Below are positions 6,948-12,736 of a stretch of DNA of 23,846 nt, one piece after another. Under the pieces are notes generated by a model, which saw nothing but the letters and a program-made list of their open reading frames with translations, searched no databases and was not told the DNA's origin. Position 1 is the first letter of the stretch. Each line of letters opens with the position of its first letter. Both the position numbers and the translations under genes were made by a program. This DNA comes from an uncultured Candidatus Melainabacteria bacterium. GTDB taxonomy: Bacteria; Cyanobacteriota; Vampirovibrionia; Gastranaerophilales; Gastranaerophilaceae. The stretch spans positions 1 through 23,846 of the forward strand of contig CALEJY010000312.1 in the NCBI GenBank assembly GCA_937898445.1, read 5' to 3'.

Positions 6948-7570
6948 TTCCCATGTAAAATTCTTACTAGGAAATAGAAACATTTTTGCCAGTTTAATAA
7001 ATATATTATAAATGCGATTATTACAACGAGTGTTCCTAATATATTGTTTGCGGTGTTTTCTTCGTCTAGTCCCGCAAATGAAGTCGGAATAACTGTTTTG
7101 TCCAATATTTTTACTAACTTTTTCAATGTTTTTGCAAATTGGATATTTACATTATATTTTGTACCGTCGTTGAGATAGATTATAATATCTGTGTTTGTGA
7201 ATTTTTCTGATGATATAGGCGGAAATGGTTTGTTGGCATATTCAACGATATCAATGATTTTTATGTCCGCAAATTTGAGTTTTATTGAGTTGTTTAATCT
7301 TAAAATTTCGTTGTCTAAGTCAAGTGAAAGCAATTTATATTTGCCAAAATTCCATTTTTTTATAACTATTTTGTTGAAAATAATCCATAAATTGAAAAGA
7401 ATTATTGTTGTGTAAAGTATAAAGTTTGTGAATGGAAAAAATGAGCGAAAAGGCTCTAAACTTTGATGTAATACAAGTATTAGGCAAATATTTGCCCCTA
7501 ATATGATTTTAATATTTGGATTGAATATAATTGAATTTTTTAGTAATAATTTGAAATTTTTTACGCTCAT
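6944..7570 (-). CDS. Hypothetical three-segment membrane protein
   Basis: This 208-residue protein belongs to no family I recognise. Hydrophobic segments at about 21-37, 46-65 and 176-195 enclose a soluble, Ile/Lys/Asp-rich middle domain (about 70-170) that looks like a small beta-rich domain (FTNTDIIIYLNDGTKYNVNIQF). The overall layout, two close N-terminal helices then a cytoplasmic domain, is reminiscent of bacterial PH-like or STM3941/DUF-type membrane proteins, but this is only impression. There is no Shine-Dalgarno; TATAAT ends exactly 6 nt before ATG, suggesting a leaderless mRNA. It lies between the HepT-MntA pair and an XRE regulator, both of mobile-accessory type. Confidence 0.7.
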   Translation of the reverse strand: MSVKNFKLLLKNSIIFNPNIKIILGANICLILVLHQSLEPFRSFFPFTNFILYTTIILFNLWIIFNKIVIKKWNFGKYKLLSLDLDNEILRLNNSIKLKFADIKIIDIVEYANKPFPPISSEKFTNTDIIIYLNDGTKYNVNIQFAKTLKKLVKILDKTVIPTSFAGLDEENTANNILGTLVVIIAFIIYLLNWQKCFYFLVRILHGN

Positions 7571-7576
7571 TTATAT

Positions 7577-7605
7577 ATTATAATGGTAAATTTATATGTT
7601 TGCAA
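7577..7605 (-). promoter_or_regulatory. Promoter with -10 box 6 nt before ATG (leaderless candidate, membrane protein)
   Basis: On the minus strand: TTGCAA (7605 to 7600), a 17-bp spacer, and a perfect TATAAT (7582 to 7577), followed by six bases (ATATAA) and ATG at 7570. A start at +1 would coincide with the initiation codon. Confidence 0.6.
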
Positions 7606-7610
7606 AAAGT

Positions 7611-7832
7611 TTATAATTCAATTCCTTCAAAAAATTTTTCCATTGGAATGTCAAGAATTTTTGCCATCTTGAATAGTGCAATTGCAGTCGGAGATGTCAA
7701 ACCCTGTTCAAGTTTGCTAACATAGCTCAAACTCATATCTATCAATTCTGCAAATTGTTCTTGTGTAATGTTTTTGCGAATACGTTCGATTTTGATATTT
7801 CTTCCTAATTTGTATTTTAATTCATCAGCCAT
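7611..7832 (-). CDS. XRE-family helix-turn-helix transcriptional regulator
   Basis: This 73-residue single-domain Cro/CI-type DNA-binding protein contains the HTH in the stretch ITQEQFAELIDMSLSYVSKLEQG, a classic XRE signature, and ends shortly after the five-helix fold. I chose ATG at 7832 over an upstream in-frame ATG at 7916, because the extra 28 residues are hydrophobic, unlike the family, and would cover the divergent promoter. There is no Shine-Dalgarno; TATAAT lies 6 nt upstream of ATG. The gene is divergent from a pseudopilin gene, and the two promoters interleave with a 20-bp palindrome between them. It may therefore regulate itself, the pseudopilin or both; binding to that palindrome is inference. 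Confidence 0.88.
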   Translation of the reverse strand: MADELKYKLGRNIKIERIRKNITQEQFAELIDMSLSYVSKLEQGLTSPTAIALFKMAKILDIPMEKFFEGIEL

Positions 7833-7838
7833 GTCAAA

Positions 7839-7867
7839 ATTATATAATCTTGACAATGTTTTAATAA
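7839..7867 (-). promoter_or_regulatory. Promoter of XRE regulator (leaderless candidate)
   Basis: On the minus strand: weak TTATTA (7867 to 7862), a 17-bp spacer, and a perfect TATAAT (7844 to 7839), then six bases and ATG at 7832. Its elements interleave with those of the plus-strand pseudopilin promoter (7850-7878), so both cannot be occupied by RNA polymerase at once. Confidence 0.45.
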
Positions 7868-7878
7868 GTGAATATAAT
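7850..7878 (+). promoter_or_regulatory. Perfect-consensus sigma70 promoter of the pseudopilin gene
   Basis: TTGACA at 7850-7855, exactly 17 bp, then TATAAT at 7873-7878: all 12 bases match consensus. The predicted start is near 7885, the first base of the 20-bp palindrome. A promoter this strong usually needs a repressor, which fits the adjacent XRE gene and palindrome. Confidence 0.75.
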
Positions 7879-7884
7879 GATAAT

Positions 7885-7904
7885 AGTATCAATATATTGA
7901 TACT
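7885..7904 (+). promoter_or_regulatory. 20-bp perfect palindrome, candidate operator
   Basis: AGTATCAATA followed by its exact reverse complement TATTGATACT. It covers about +1 to +20 of the strong pseudopilin promoter and lies 53 bp upstream of the XRE start. It can be an operator for a dimeric repressor. It could instead act as RNA, as a stabilising hairpin at the very 5' end of the mRNA. Confidence 0.6.
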
Positions 7905-7935
7905 GAATAACAACATGTTGATAGGAGCTTATTAA

Positions 7936-8568
7936 ATGAAATTTAAAGCATTTACTTTAGCGGAGGTTTTAATTACTCTTGGAATTATTGGCGTTGTGGC
8001 TGCATTGACGATGCCATCTTTGATTGAAAACCATCGTAAAAAAGAAGTGGTGACCAAATTGAAAGCTTTCAATTCCATAATGGGGCAGGCTTTTCAGATG
8101 TCAAAAGAAGAAAACGGCGATTGGGACACATGGGATGGTAATAGATTCGGATTTGGAGGGGATGGTTATGATTGGACAAGTGGTGACGGAGAAAAACAAT
8201 TAGAATGGTTGCAAAAATATGTTTTGCCATATATGAAAGTAACTGAAACTACCACAAAAGGGAAATATGCAATAGTTGGTTTGCCTAATGGTACTGGATT
8301 TTCAAACTATAATCAAATATACTTTTTCTGTCTAAAATTTAAGGATTGTAAGCAAACGACTGAAACTTGGAACAGCAGAGATAGATTTATATTTGAGTTT
8401 AGTAATAGTAAAGGTTTTATAACTTACGGTGGAAATTATTCATCAAGAGAAGATATTATGAATGGTAGTGGGTCTATGCATGCTTGCAATAAGACAAAAG
8501 GAAAAGGTTTATGCGCTAAATTGATTGAATACGATGGATGGGAAATTAGAAAAGATTATCCGTGGTAA
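7936..8568 (+). CDS. Type II secretion / type IV pilin-like pseudopilin
   Basis: This 210-residue prepilin-like protein has a short basic leader MKFKA, then FTLAEVLITLGIIG. Prepilin peptidase would cut between Ala5 and Phe6 and methylate Phe, with the conserved Glu at mature position 5 (Glu10). The N-terminal helix (about 6-30) anchors it in the inner membrane; the rest is a globular periplasmic or extracellular domain rich in Gly, Trp and Asp, with four cysteines (in FFCLKFKDCK, HACNK and GLCAK) that may form disulfides. The start is supported by AGGAG 8 nt upstream. It stands alone, not in a pilus operon, between a strong, possibly repressed promoter and an intrinsic terminator, so it may be a specialised minor pseudopilin rather than the major one. 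Confidence 0.88.
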   Translation: MKFKAFTLAEVLITLGIIGVVAALTMPSLIENHRKKEVVTKLKAFNSIMGQAFQMSKEENGDWDTWDGNRFGFGGDGYDWTSGDGEKQLEWLQKYVLPYMKVTETTTKGKYAIVGLPNGTGFSNYNQIYFFCLKFKDCKQTTETWNSRDRFIFEFSNSKGFITYGGNYSSREDIMNGSGSMHACNKTKGKGLCAKLIEYDGWEIRKDYPW

Positions 8569-8612
8569 AAAAGGGAGGATTAATCCCTAACGGGACAGCA
8601 CCCATCCCTAGC

Positions 8613-8643
8613 CCTTCCCTCTTATAAGGGAAGGAACTTTTTT
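8613..8643 (+). terminator. Intrinsic terminator of the pseudopilin gene
   Basis: CCTTCCCT (8613-8620) and AGGGAAGG (8627-8634) form a perfect 8-bp stem with a 6-nt loop, followed by six T at 8638-8643. The C/G-rich sequence upstream (8570-8612) looks like part of a dispersed intergenic repeat. Confidence 0.75.
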
Positions 8644-8662
8644 CATAGGATTGAAGTTATTT

Positions 8663-8863
8663 CTAACCTTCTGCAACAACAGTTGTAAGAAGTTCTCCAT
8701 AACTGTTCATAGAACCGTCTGTTTCTTCTACAACGTAGTTATAACCTTCTTTTCCTGCGATTGCTTTTTCTGCTTTTTCCAAAGCCTCATCGTAATCTTT
8801 TGTTTCAGCTACTAATGTTTTTGAAAATTCTGATTTGTTTTTGATTGTGTAAATATGGTACAT
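8663..8863 (-). CDS. Small conserved-looking hypothetical protein downstream of cysE
   Basis: This 66-residue protein belongs to no family I recognise. It is predicted to be a compact alpha/beta domain: an N-terminal strand (MYHIYTIKN), an acidic helix (DEALEKAEKAIAG), then strands (YNYVVEETDG, ELLTTVVAEG). There is no signal peptide or membrane segment. It is convincing as a gene because of a very strong Shine-Dalgarno (GAGGAGG, 8 nt before ATG) and because it starts 18 nt after the cysE stop, implying one transcript. A role linked to cysteine or serine metabolism is possible only by position. Confidence 0.75.
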   Translation of the reverse strand: MYHIYTIKNKSEFSKTLVAETKDYDEALEKAEKAIAGKEGYNYVVEETDGSMNSYGELLTTVVAEG

Positions 8864-8881
8864 AGTTTTACCTCCTCTTTA

Positions 8882-9535
8882 CTATTCGTTTTTATCCATT
8901 TTTTCTTTTAATTCTAACACTTCATATTTAAGTCTGTTGAGTTCGCATTTTATCGGGTCAGGTATTCTGTTGTGCATTAAAACTCCGTTTTTATCTCTGA
9001 ATTTTTGATGAACAATTCTTCCCGGAACTCCGACTACTGTTGAATAATCAGGAACATCTTCCATAACAACAGAACCTGCGCCTACTCTTACATAATTCCC
9101 TAAATTTATATTTCCGAGAACTTTTGCACCTGCTCCGACGATTACTCCATTCCCTAATGTCGGGTGACGTTTGCCGTGTTCTTTACCTGTTCCGCCAAGC
9201 GTTACTTGTTGATAAATTAACACATCATCGCCGATTTCTGTAGTTGCGCCGATTACAACACCTTCTCCGTGATCTATAAAAAATCTTCTGCCTATTTTGG
9301 CAGCCGGATGAATTTCAATTCCTGTGATAATCCTTGTTATGTAAGAAATAATTCTAGGGATTAGTGGAATATGCCATTTGTATAATCTGTGTGCAAAACG
9401 ATAAGCAATAAGTGCGTGCAATCCAGGATAGCACAATATTACTTCTAGGAGGTTTTCTGCGGCAGGGTCTTTGTCGTAGATAACCTGAATATCTTCTTTG
9501 ACTTTTGTTATGCCACGTTTTATGATTTTGAACAT
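8882..9535 (-). CDS. cysE: Serine O-acetyltransferase
   Basis: CysE transfers acetyl from acetyl-CoA to serine, giving O-acetylserine, the committed step to cysteine. This 217-residue form has a short N-terminal helical domain (the E. coli enzyme is about 273), then a left-handed beta-helix of hexapeptide repeats from about 75 to 185. The catalytic Asp88-His89 (FIDHGEGVVIG) and His124 (GKRHPT) are present. The C-terminal tail (about 190-217) has a helix but no obvious terminal Ile of the kind that binds the active site of cysteine synthase. GGAG lies upstream of ATG. It is probably co-transcribed with the following 66-residue gene. Dispersed repeats separate it from tyrS. Confidence 0.95.
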   Translation of the reverse strand: MFKIIKRGITKVKEDIQVIYDKDPAAENLLEVILCYPGLHALIAYRFAHRLYKWHIPLIPRIISYITRIITGIEIHPAAKIGRRFFIDHGEGVVIGATTEIGDDVLIYQQVTLGGTGKEHGKRHPTLGNGVIVGAGAKVLGNINLGNYVRVGAGSVVMEDVPDYSTVVGVPGRIVHQKFRDKNGVLMHNRIPDPIKCELNRLKYEVLELKEKMDKNE

Positions 9536-9560
9536 ATTTTCTCCGAGTTTTATATTGGCT

Positions 9561-9588
9561 GGATTGCCACGCTATGCTCGCAATGACG
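9561..9588. repeat. Dispersed palindromic repeat, copy 1
   Basis: GGATTGCCACGCTATGCTCG followed by CAATGACG; ATTGC (9563-9567) and GCAAT (9580-9584) can pair. A related element with a shared GGATT...CG(C/T)AATGAC frame is found at 15487-15519. Both lie strictly between genes. Confidence 0.6.
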
Positions 9589-9617
9589 ACTAATTTGCTT
9601 ATTTCTGTAAAAGACTT

Positions 9618-9650
9618 TGCATCTTAGCATCCTAACCTCTATGCCTCTTA
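9618..9650 (-). repeat. Dispersed AGATGC/GAGGCA repeat, copy 1
   Basis: Read on the minus strand it contains AAGAGGCATAGAGG, then GATGCTAAGATGCAAAG. The same AGATGC and GAGGCA words recur at 15376-15406 and at 23812-23846. It touches the tyrS stop region. Confidence 0.5.
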
Positions 9651-10868
9651 TTTTATTAATTTTGCAAATTTTCTTTTGCCTGCTTGTAATACTACACTGT
9701 CTTCAAAGTTAAATGTATAAGCCATATCGGTGATTTTTTCGCCATCAACTTTTACACCGCCACCTTGAATTAGACGTTTGGCTTCACCTTTGCTTGCAGT
9801 GAATTTTAGTTCTACAAGTACATCAAGAATACCTTTTCCGTTCATTCCTGAAACTTCTTGAATATCATCAGGAATACCTTTGTTTGAAACAACATTAATA
9901 AACGCATCTTGACCACGTTTTGCGCCGTCTTCTCCGTGATATTCTGCAGTGATTGTGTAAGCTAGTTTTAGCTTGATGTCACGAGGGTTTACAGAACCTT
10001 CGGCGATTTGTTTGTCAATTGTTTCAAGTTCTTCTTTTGTCGCATCTGTAAGTAAGCTATAATATCTTGAAATCATATTGTCAGGAATGCTCATCAATTT
10101 GCCGAACATATCGTTTTCACTATCAGTAAGTGAGATACAGTGTTCCGGGTATGTTTTTGACATTTTCACAACACCGTCTGTGCCTTCTAGTAGCGGTAAA
10201 AGCATTACTAATTGCGGATATTTTTTGCCATAAGCTGCTTGAATATCTCTGCCTAAAAGGGTGTTAAATCTTTGATCTGTTCCGCCTAATTCAATGTCAG
10301 AATCTATTGCTACAGAGTCATAAGCTTGCATTAGCGGATAGAAAAATTCGTGAATAGCGATTGGTCTGCCATCTGCATAACGTTTTGCAAAATCATCTCT
10401 TGTCATCATTTGTGCAACCGTTACGTTAGAAGCAAGTTTTAATAAATCAATAAAACTCATTGAATGTAGCCAATCAGCGTTGTTTACAACTTCTGCTTTT
10501 GTAACGTCCAAAACTTTTGACATTTGATCAAAATATGATTGAGCGTTTTCAGCAACTTGTTCTTTTGTAAGGGCAGGTCTTGTTTCTGATTTGCCTGATG
10601 GATCGCCAACCATTGCAGTTGCGCCACCTACGATTAAAACAATTTTGTGACCCAAATTTTGAAATTCTTTAAGTTTTCTCATAACAACAGTGTGTCCCAA
10701 GTGCAAGTCCGGTCTTGTCGGATCCATACCTAGTTTTACTCTTAGAGGGGTGTTTGTATCGTGTGCGTGTTGAAGCTTTATTGCAAGTTCTTCAATTCCA
10801 CCCGGTAGAACTTCTGCGTTACGAGTTAAGTGTTTTGCTTGTTCTATAAATTCACTTCTTATTTCCAT
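9648..10868 (-). CDS. tyrS: Tyrosyl-tRNA synthetase
   Basis: This 406-residue class I synthetase charges tRNA(Tyr) with tyrosine. The HIGH-type motif is HLGH at 56-59, the tyrosine-site motif GGTDQRFN is at 195-202, and KMSKT is at 235-239. A C-terminal S4 RNA-binding domain (about 340-400, GEAKRLIQGGGVKVDGEKI) is present. The compact HLGHT...KMSKT form with this spacing fits the second bacterial TyrRS type. The start has GGAG 8 nt upstream. An extended -10 promoter (TGCTATAAT) lies about 35 nt upstream. It is a single-gene unit divergent from the hypothetical gene at 10949. No T-box leader is visible in the roughly 80-nt upstream gap. Confidence 0.96.
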   Translation of the reverse strand: MEIRSEFIEQAKHLTRNAEVLPGGIEELAIKLQHAHDTNTPLRVKLGMDPTRPDLHLGHTVVMRKLKEFQNLGHKIVLIVGGATAMVGDPSGKSETRPALTKEQVAENAQSYFDQMSKVLDVTKAEVVNNADWLHSMSFIDLLKLASNVTVAQMMTRDDFAKRYADGRPIAIHEFFYPLMQAYDSVAIDSDIELGGTDQRFNTLLGRDIQAAYGKKYPQLVMLLPLLEGTDGVVKMSKTYPEHCISLTDSENDMFGKLMSIPDNMISRYYSLLTDATKEELETIDKQIAEGSVNPRDIKLKLAYTITAEYHGEDGAKRGQDAFINVVSNKGIPDDIQEVSGMNGKGILDVLVELKFTASKGEAKRLIQGGGVKVDGEKITDMAYTFNFEDSVVLQAGKRKFAKLIK

Positions 10869-10903
10869 TTCAATTCTCCATATTAATATTTCTCAATAAG
10901 TTT

Positions 10904-10914
10904 ATTATAGCATG
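10904..10914 (-). promoter_or_regulatory. Extended -10 promoter of tyrS
   Basis: On the minus strand TGC-TATAAT, with TATAAT at 10909 to 10904. No good -35 hexamer is seen, as is usual when a TGn extension is present. The leader would be about 30 nt and contains the GGAG. Confidence 0.5.
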
Positions 10915-10948
10915 CGCAAAAAATTTTTTTACGGGTTTTAAAAATGCT

Positions 10949-11503
10949 ATGGATAAAATTAATAATATAAGTTTTACAGGAATTAAAAATATTGCGGCAT
11001 GTCAATTTAAAAGAAACGAACAATCTTTTTCTACTGCATTATCAATGTGTTTGACAGATGATTTTAATGGCAAAGACCTTTCAGAATTTCATTCGATGGT
11101 TAAAAAAGTTGCAACAAGACCAAACCAGTTCAAGCATTACAATGGAACTGATGTTGTAAATATTGAACATTATGCGCAAAATGATGGCACAGCATTATTT
11201 TTGAATGGTGATGAAGTTGAAATCAATGATGAAAATTTGCCGGTTTTATCTTATATTGCCAAAAAGACTAGACAAATATTTCGTTTGCCAAAAGAAAAAA
11301 TGACTGTAAATGAAGATTATAAAACTCCTGACGAAGTTGGAAAAAATTTAAGATATGGTACAAAATATGTTTTTAAAGATCCTGACCATCCTGATAGAAC
11401 AGATTTGTATGATGATTGCTTTGATAAGGATGTTGTTAAAGATGTTGCAAAACATATAAATCAAGTTATTCAGAAAAAGATGGAAATTTATTTTGATGTA
11501 TAA
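10949..11503 (+). CDS. Hypothetical protein with N-terminal INNISFTG motif
   Basis: This 184-residue protein belongs to no family I recognise. It is predicted soluble and mixed alpha/beta, with no signal peptide or membrane segment. The first residues, MDKINNISFTGIKN, resemble the start of the otherwise unrelated CheR-like protein encoded at 16292 (MKINSINNNLSFGS). This suggests a shared N-terminal tag, and it also supports this start although no Shine-Dalgarno is visible. The centre is acidic and Asn-rich; DPDHPDRTDLYDD near residue 145-157 is unusually charged. It has its own bidirectional terminator downstream. Divergent from tyrS, with no functional link evident. Confidence 0.75.
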   Translation: MDKINNISFTGIKNIAACQFKRNEQSFSTALSMCLTDDFNGKDLSEFHSMVKKVATRPNQFKHYNGTDVVNIEHYAQNDGTALFLNGDEVEINDENLPVLSYIAKKTRQIFRLPKEKMTVNEDYKTPDEVGKNLRYGTKYVFKDPDHPDRTDLYDDCFDKDVVKDVAKHINQVIQKKMEIYFDV

Positions 11504-11506
11504 AAC

Positions 11507-11534
11507 AAAAACCGGCTTTTTAGACCGGTTTTTT
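11507..11534. terminator. Bidirectional intrinsic terminator
   Basis: AAAAACCGG (11507-11515) pairs with CCGGTTTTT (11525-11533) around a 9-nt loop, with a T-run on both strands. It lies between the convergent ends of the hypothetical gene (stop 11503) and the tail-fibre-assembly-like gene (stop 11542). Confidence 0.8.
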
Positions 11535-11541
11535 AATTTGT

Positions 11542-11946
11542 TTATAGTTGATTTAATTCTTGGCGAAGGTTAGAGATTTGAGTGTTGTAGTATTCTAACC
11601 ACGTTGTATCCTCGTCTTTTAGAGCAGGTTCGGCTAATGCTCTGATGCGTTTTTTGTCTAATTCTTCCAATTCTTCTTTAATTTCTTGTTTTCGAATTTC
11701 GTTTTGGATATTTAGTTGTCGGGTTTGAATTTCGTCTTTAGAAAGTTTTTGCCAAACTCCGTCTTTTTGCTCAAATTCATCTTCTTTTACTGCAATGACT
11801 TTATCTTGATACAAGATAATTATTTTGCCGTTGTTTTGTTGGTTTATCAGATTAATCCAGTATTCATCAGAGATTTCAATTGCTCCGTCGAATTTGTTTT
11901 CGTAAAATCCGTAATCTTTATTATTTTTTGTTCCGTAATATTTCAT
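11542..11946 (-). CDS. Phage tail fibre assembly / tail chaperone-like protein
   Basis: This 134-residue protein has an N-terminal domain of short strands (IIILYQDKVIAVKEDEF), a charged helical linker, and a C-terminal helical segment of the form KKRIRALAEPALKDEDTTWL...QISNLRQEL. That C-terminal form is common among small phage proteins encoded right after tail fibres. It starts 9 nt after the tail fibre stop with AAGGAG upstream, so the two are co-translated. In phages such proteins help fold or attach the fibre. Family assignment is by pattern and context, not by a diagnostic motif. Confidence 0.65.
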   Translation of the reverse strand: MKYYGTKNNKDYGFYENKFDGAIEISDEYWINLINQQNNGKIIILYQDKVIAVKEDEFEQKDGVWQKLSKDEIQTRQLNIQNEIRKQEIKEELEELDKKRIRALAEPALKDEDTTWLEYYNTQISNLRQELNQL

Positions 11947-11955
11947 ATTTTCTCC

Positions 11956-12633
11956 TTAATAACCTATAACTATCCAGTTTAAGTAAGCAAATTTCCCGCT
12001 GCAACCGTAATACAAACCGGTTAAAGATTGTGTTGCAGTGCCGGCATCTGCATATTGAGCCGTACCGTTATATCCGTGTTTTGCAAAAACCGGACAGGCA
12101 ACTTGGCTATATGCAAGCGGATAGGTGATTTTGGACGAAGTTCCAAATCCCCATTGGATTAAAATTCCGTTTGGCAGTCTGATATATCCCGGATTTGTTT
12201 TGGATAAAATCCCTTGTGTGGAATACCATTTGCCCCATTCTTCGTTTTCGTAAGTTCTTGTGAAAATTTCAGGATTTTCTCCGCTACAAATCCAAATTTG
12301 TGTAATAACAGAATTTTCATCTCCTGTGACGACAAGAGAGCCGGCATCATCTTTTGGGATATTTGTCGGAGTGTAAAGGGTTGAAAATATGTATGTCCCT
12401 CTGGTTTTGTAGTCGTTCAAATCAGTATCGGGTTCTGTGACGGTGTGTTCGATGTTCAGATCTGTTTTGTCGGCTTTTTCGTTTAGTGTTTTGTTAATTG
12501 TTTCAATATCATTTGCTGCAGAATTTTTATTTTGTTCAATAAAATTTGCTAGTGAAATGAAATTGGCGTTTACTTCATCTGCTTTGGCTTTTGTACCCGG
12601 AACAAATGAGTAAGGTATCATTGAATTAGTCAT
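11956..12633 (-). CDS. Phage-type tail fibre protein with pyocin-knob-like and gp53-like C-terminal domains
   Basis: This 225-residue protein would be a trimeric fibre that binds a receptor. The N-terminus has FVPGTKAKADEVNANF, typical of the baseplate-proximal end of phage tail proteins. A short coiled region follows (about 30-60), then a pyocin-knob-like domain (about 70-135: TDLNDYKTRGTYIF ... WGKWYST), then a C-terminal domain (NGILIQWGFGTSSKITYPLAY ... LNWIVIGY) of the putative gp53-like tail fibre type. It is short for a fibre and intact. No capsid, sheath, integrase or lysis genes are near; with the next gene it is an isolated two-gene unit with its own promoter. It may be a prophage relic or a domesticated receptor-binding gene. 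Confidence 0.85.
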   Translation of the reverse strand: MTNSMIPYSFVPGTKAKADEVNANFISLANFIEQNKNSAANDIETINKTLNEKADKTDLNIEHTVTEPDTDLNDYKTRGTYIFSTLYTPTNIPKDDAGSLVVTGDENSVITQIWICSGENPEIFTRTYENEEWGKWYSTQGILSKTNPGYIRLPNGILIQWGFGTSSKITYPLAYSQVACPVFAKHGYNGTAQYADAGTATQSLTGLYYGCSGKFAYLNWIVIGY

Positions 12634-12686
12634 ATTATCCTTTCTGACTAATTTAATGAATTTTGTATTTCGGCGTTTGATACTCT

Positions 12687-12716
12687 ATTATACCATAGGA
12701 TTGCAAAATCCGTCAA
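12687..12716 (-). promoter_or_regulatory. Strong promoter of the tail fibre unit
   Basis: On the minus strand: TTGACG (12716 to 12711), an 18-bp spacer ending TGG, and a perfect TATAAT (12692 to 12687), so it also has an extended -10. The predicted start is near 12680, with a leader of about 47 nt. It overlaps the divergent acpS promoter. Confidence 0.65.
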
Positions 12717-12730
12717 TGTTGTGGTATTAT
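12701..12730 (+). promoter_or_regulatory. Promoter of acpS (leaderless candidate)
   Basis: TTGCAA at 12701-12706, an 18-bp spacer, TATTAT at 12725-12730, then six bases (CAACGT) and ATG at 12737. There is no Shine-Dalgarno. The layout matches the minus-strand promoter at 7577-7605. Confidence 0.55.
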
Positions 12731-12736
12731 CAACGT

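Noticed and set aside
7833..7916. N-terminal hydrophobic extension of the XRE regulator suggesting a membrane-bound regulator
   Set aside because: The extension would be read from the divergent promoter and palindrome region, has no ribosome site, and the family normally begins near MADELKYKLG.
9536..9650. CRISPR-like array because of repeated short words
   Set aside because: The repeated words are 6 to 14 bp, unevenly spaced and without unique spacers of constant length, so they do not form a CRISPR array.
10869..10948. Possible T-box or other tRNA-responsive leader before tyrS
   Set aside because: The gap to the divergent gene is only about 80 bp and holds a plain extended -10 promoter; there is no room for a T-box, nor a specifier-loop-like fold.
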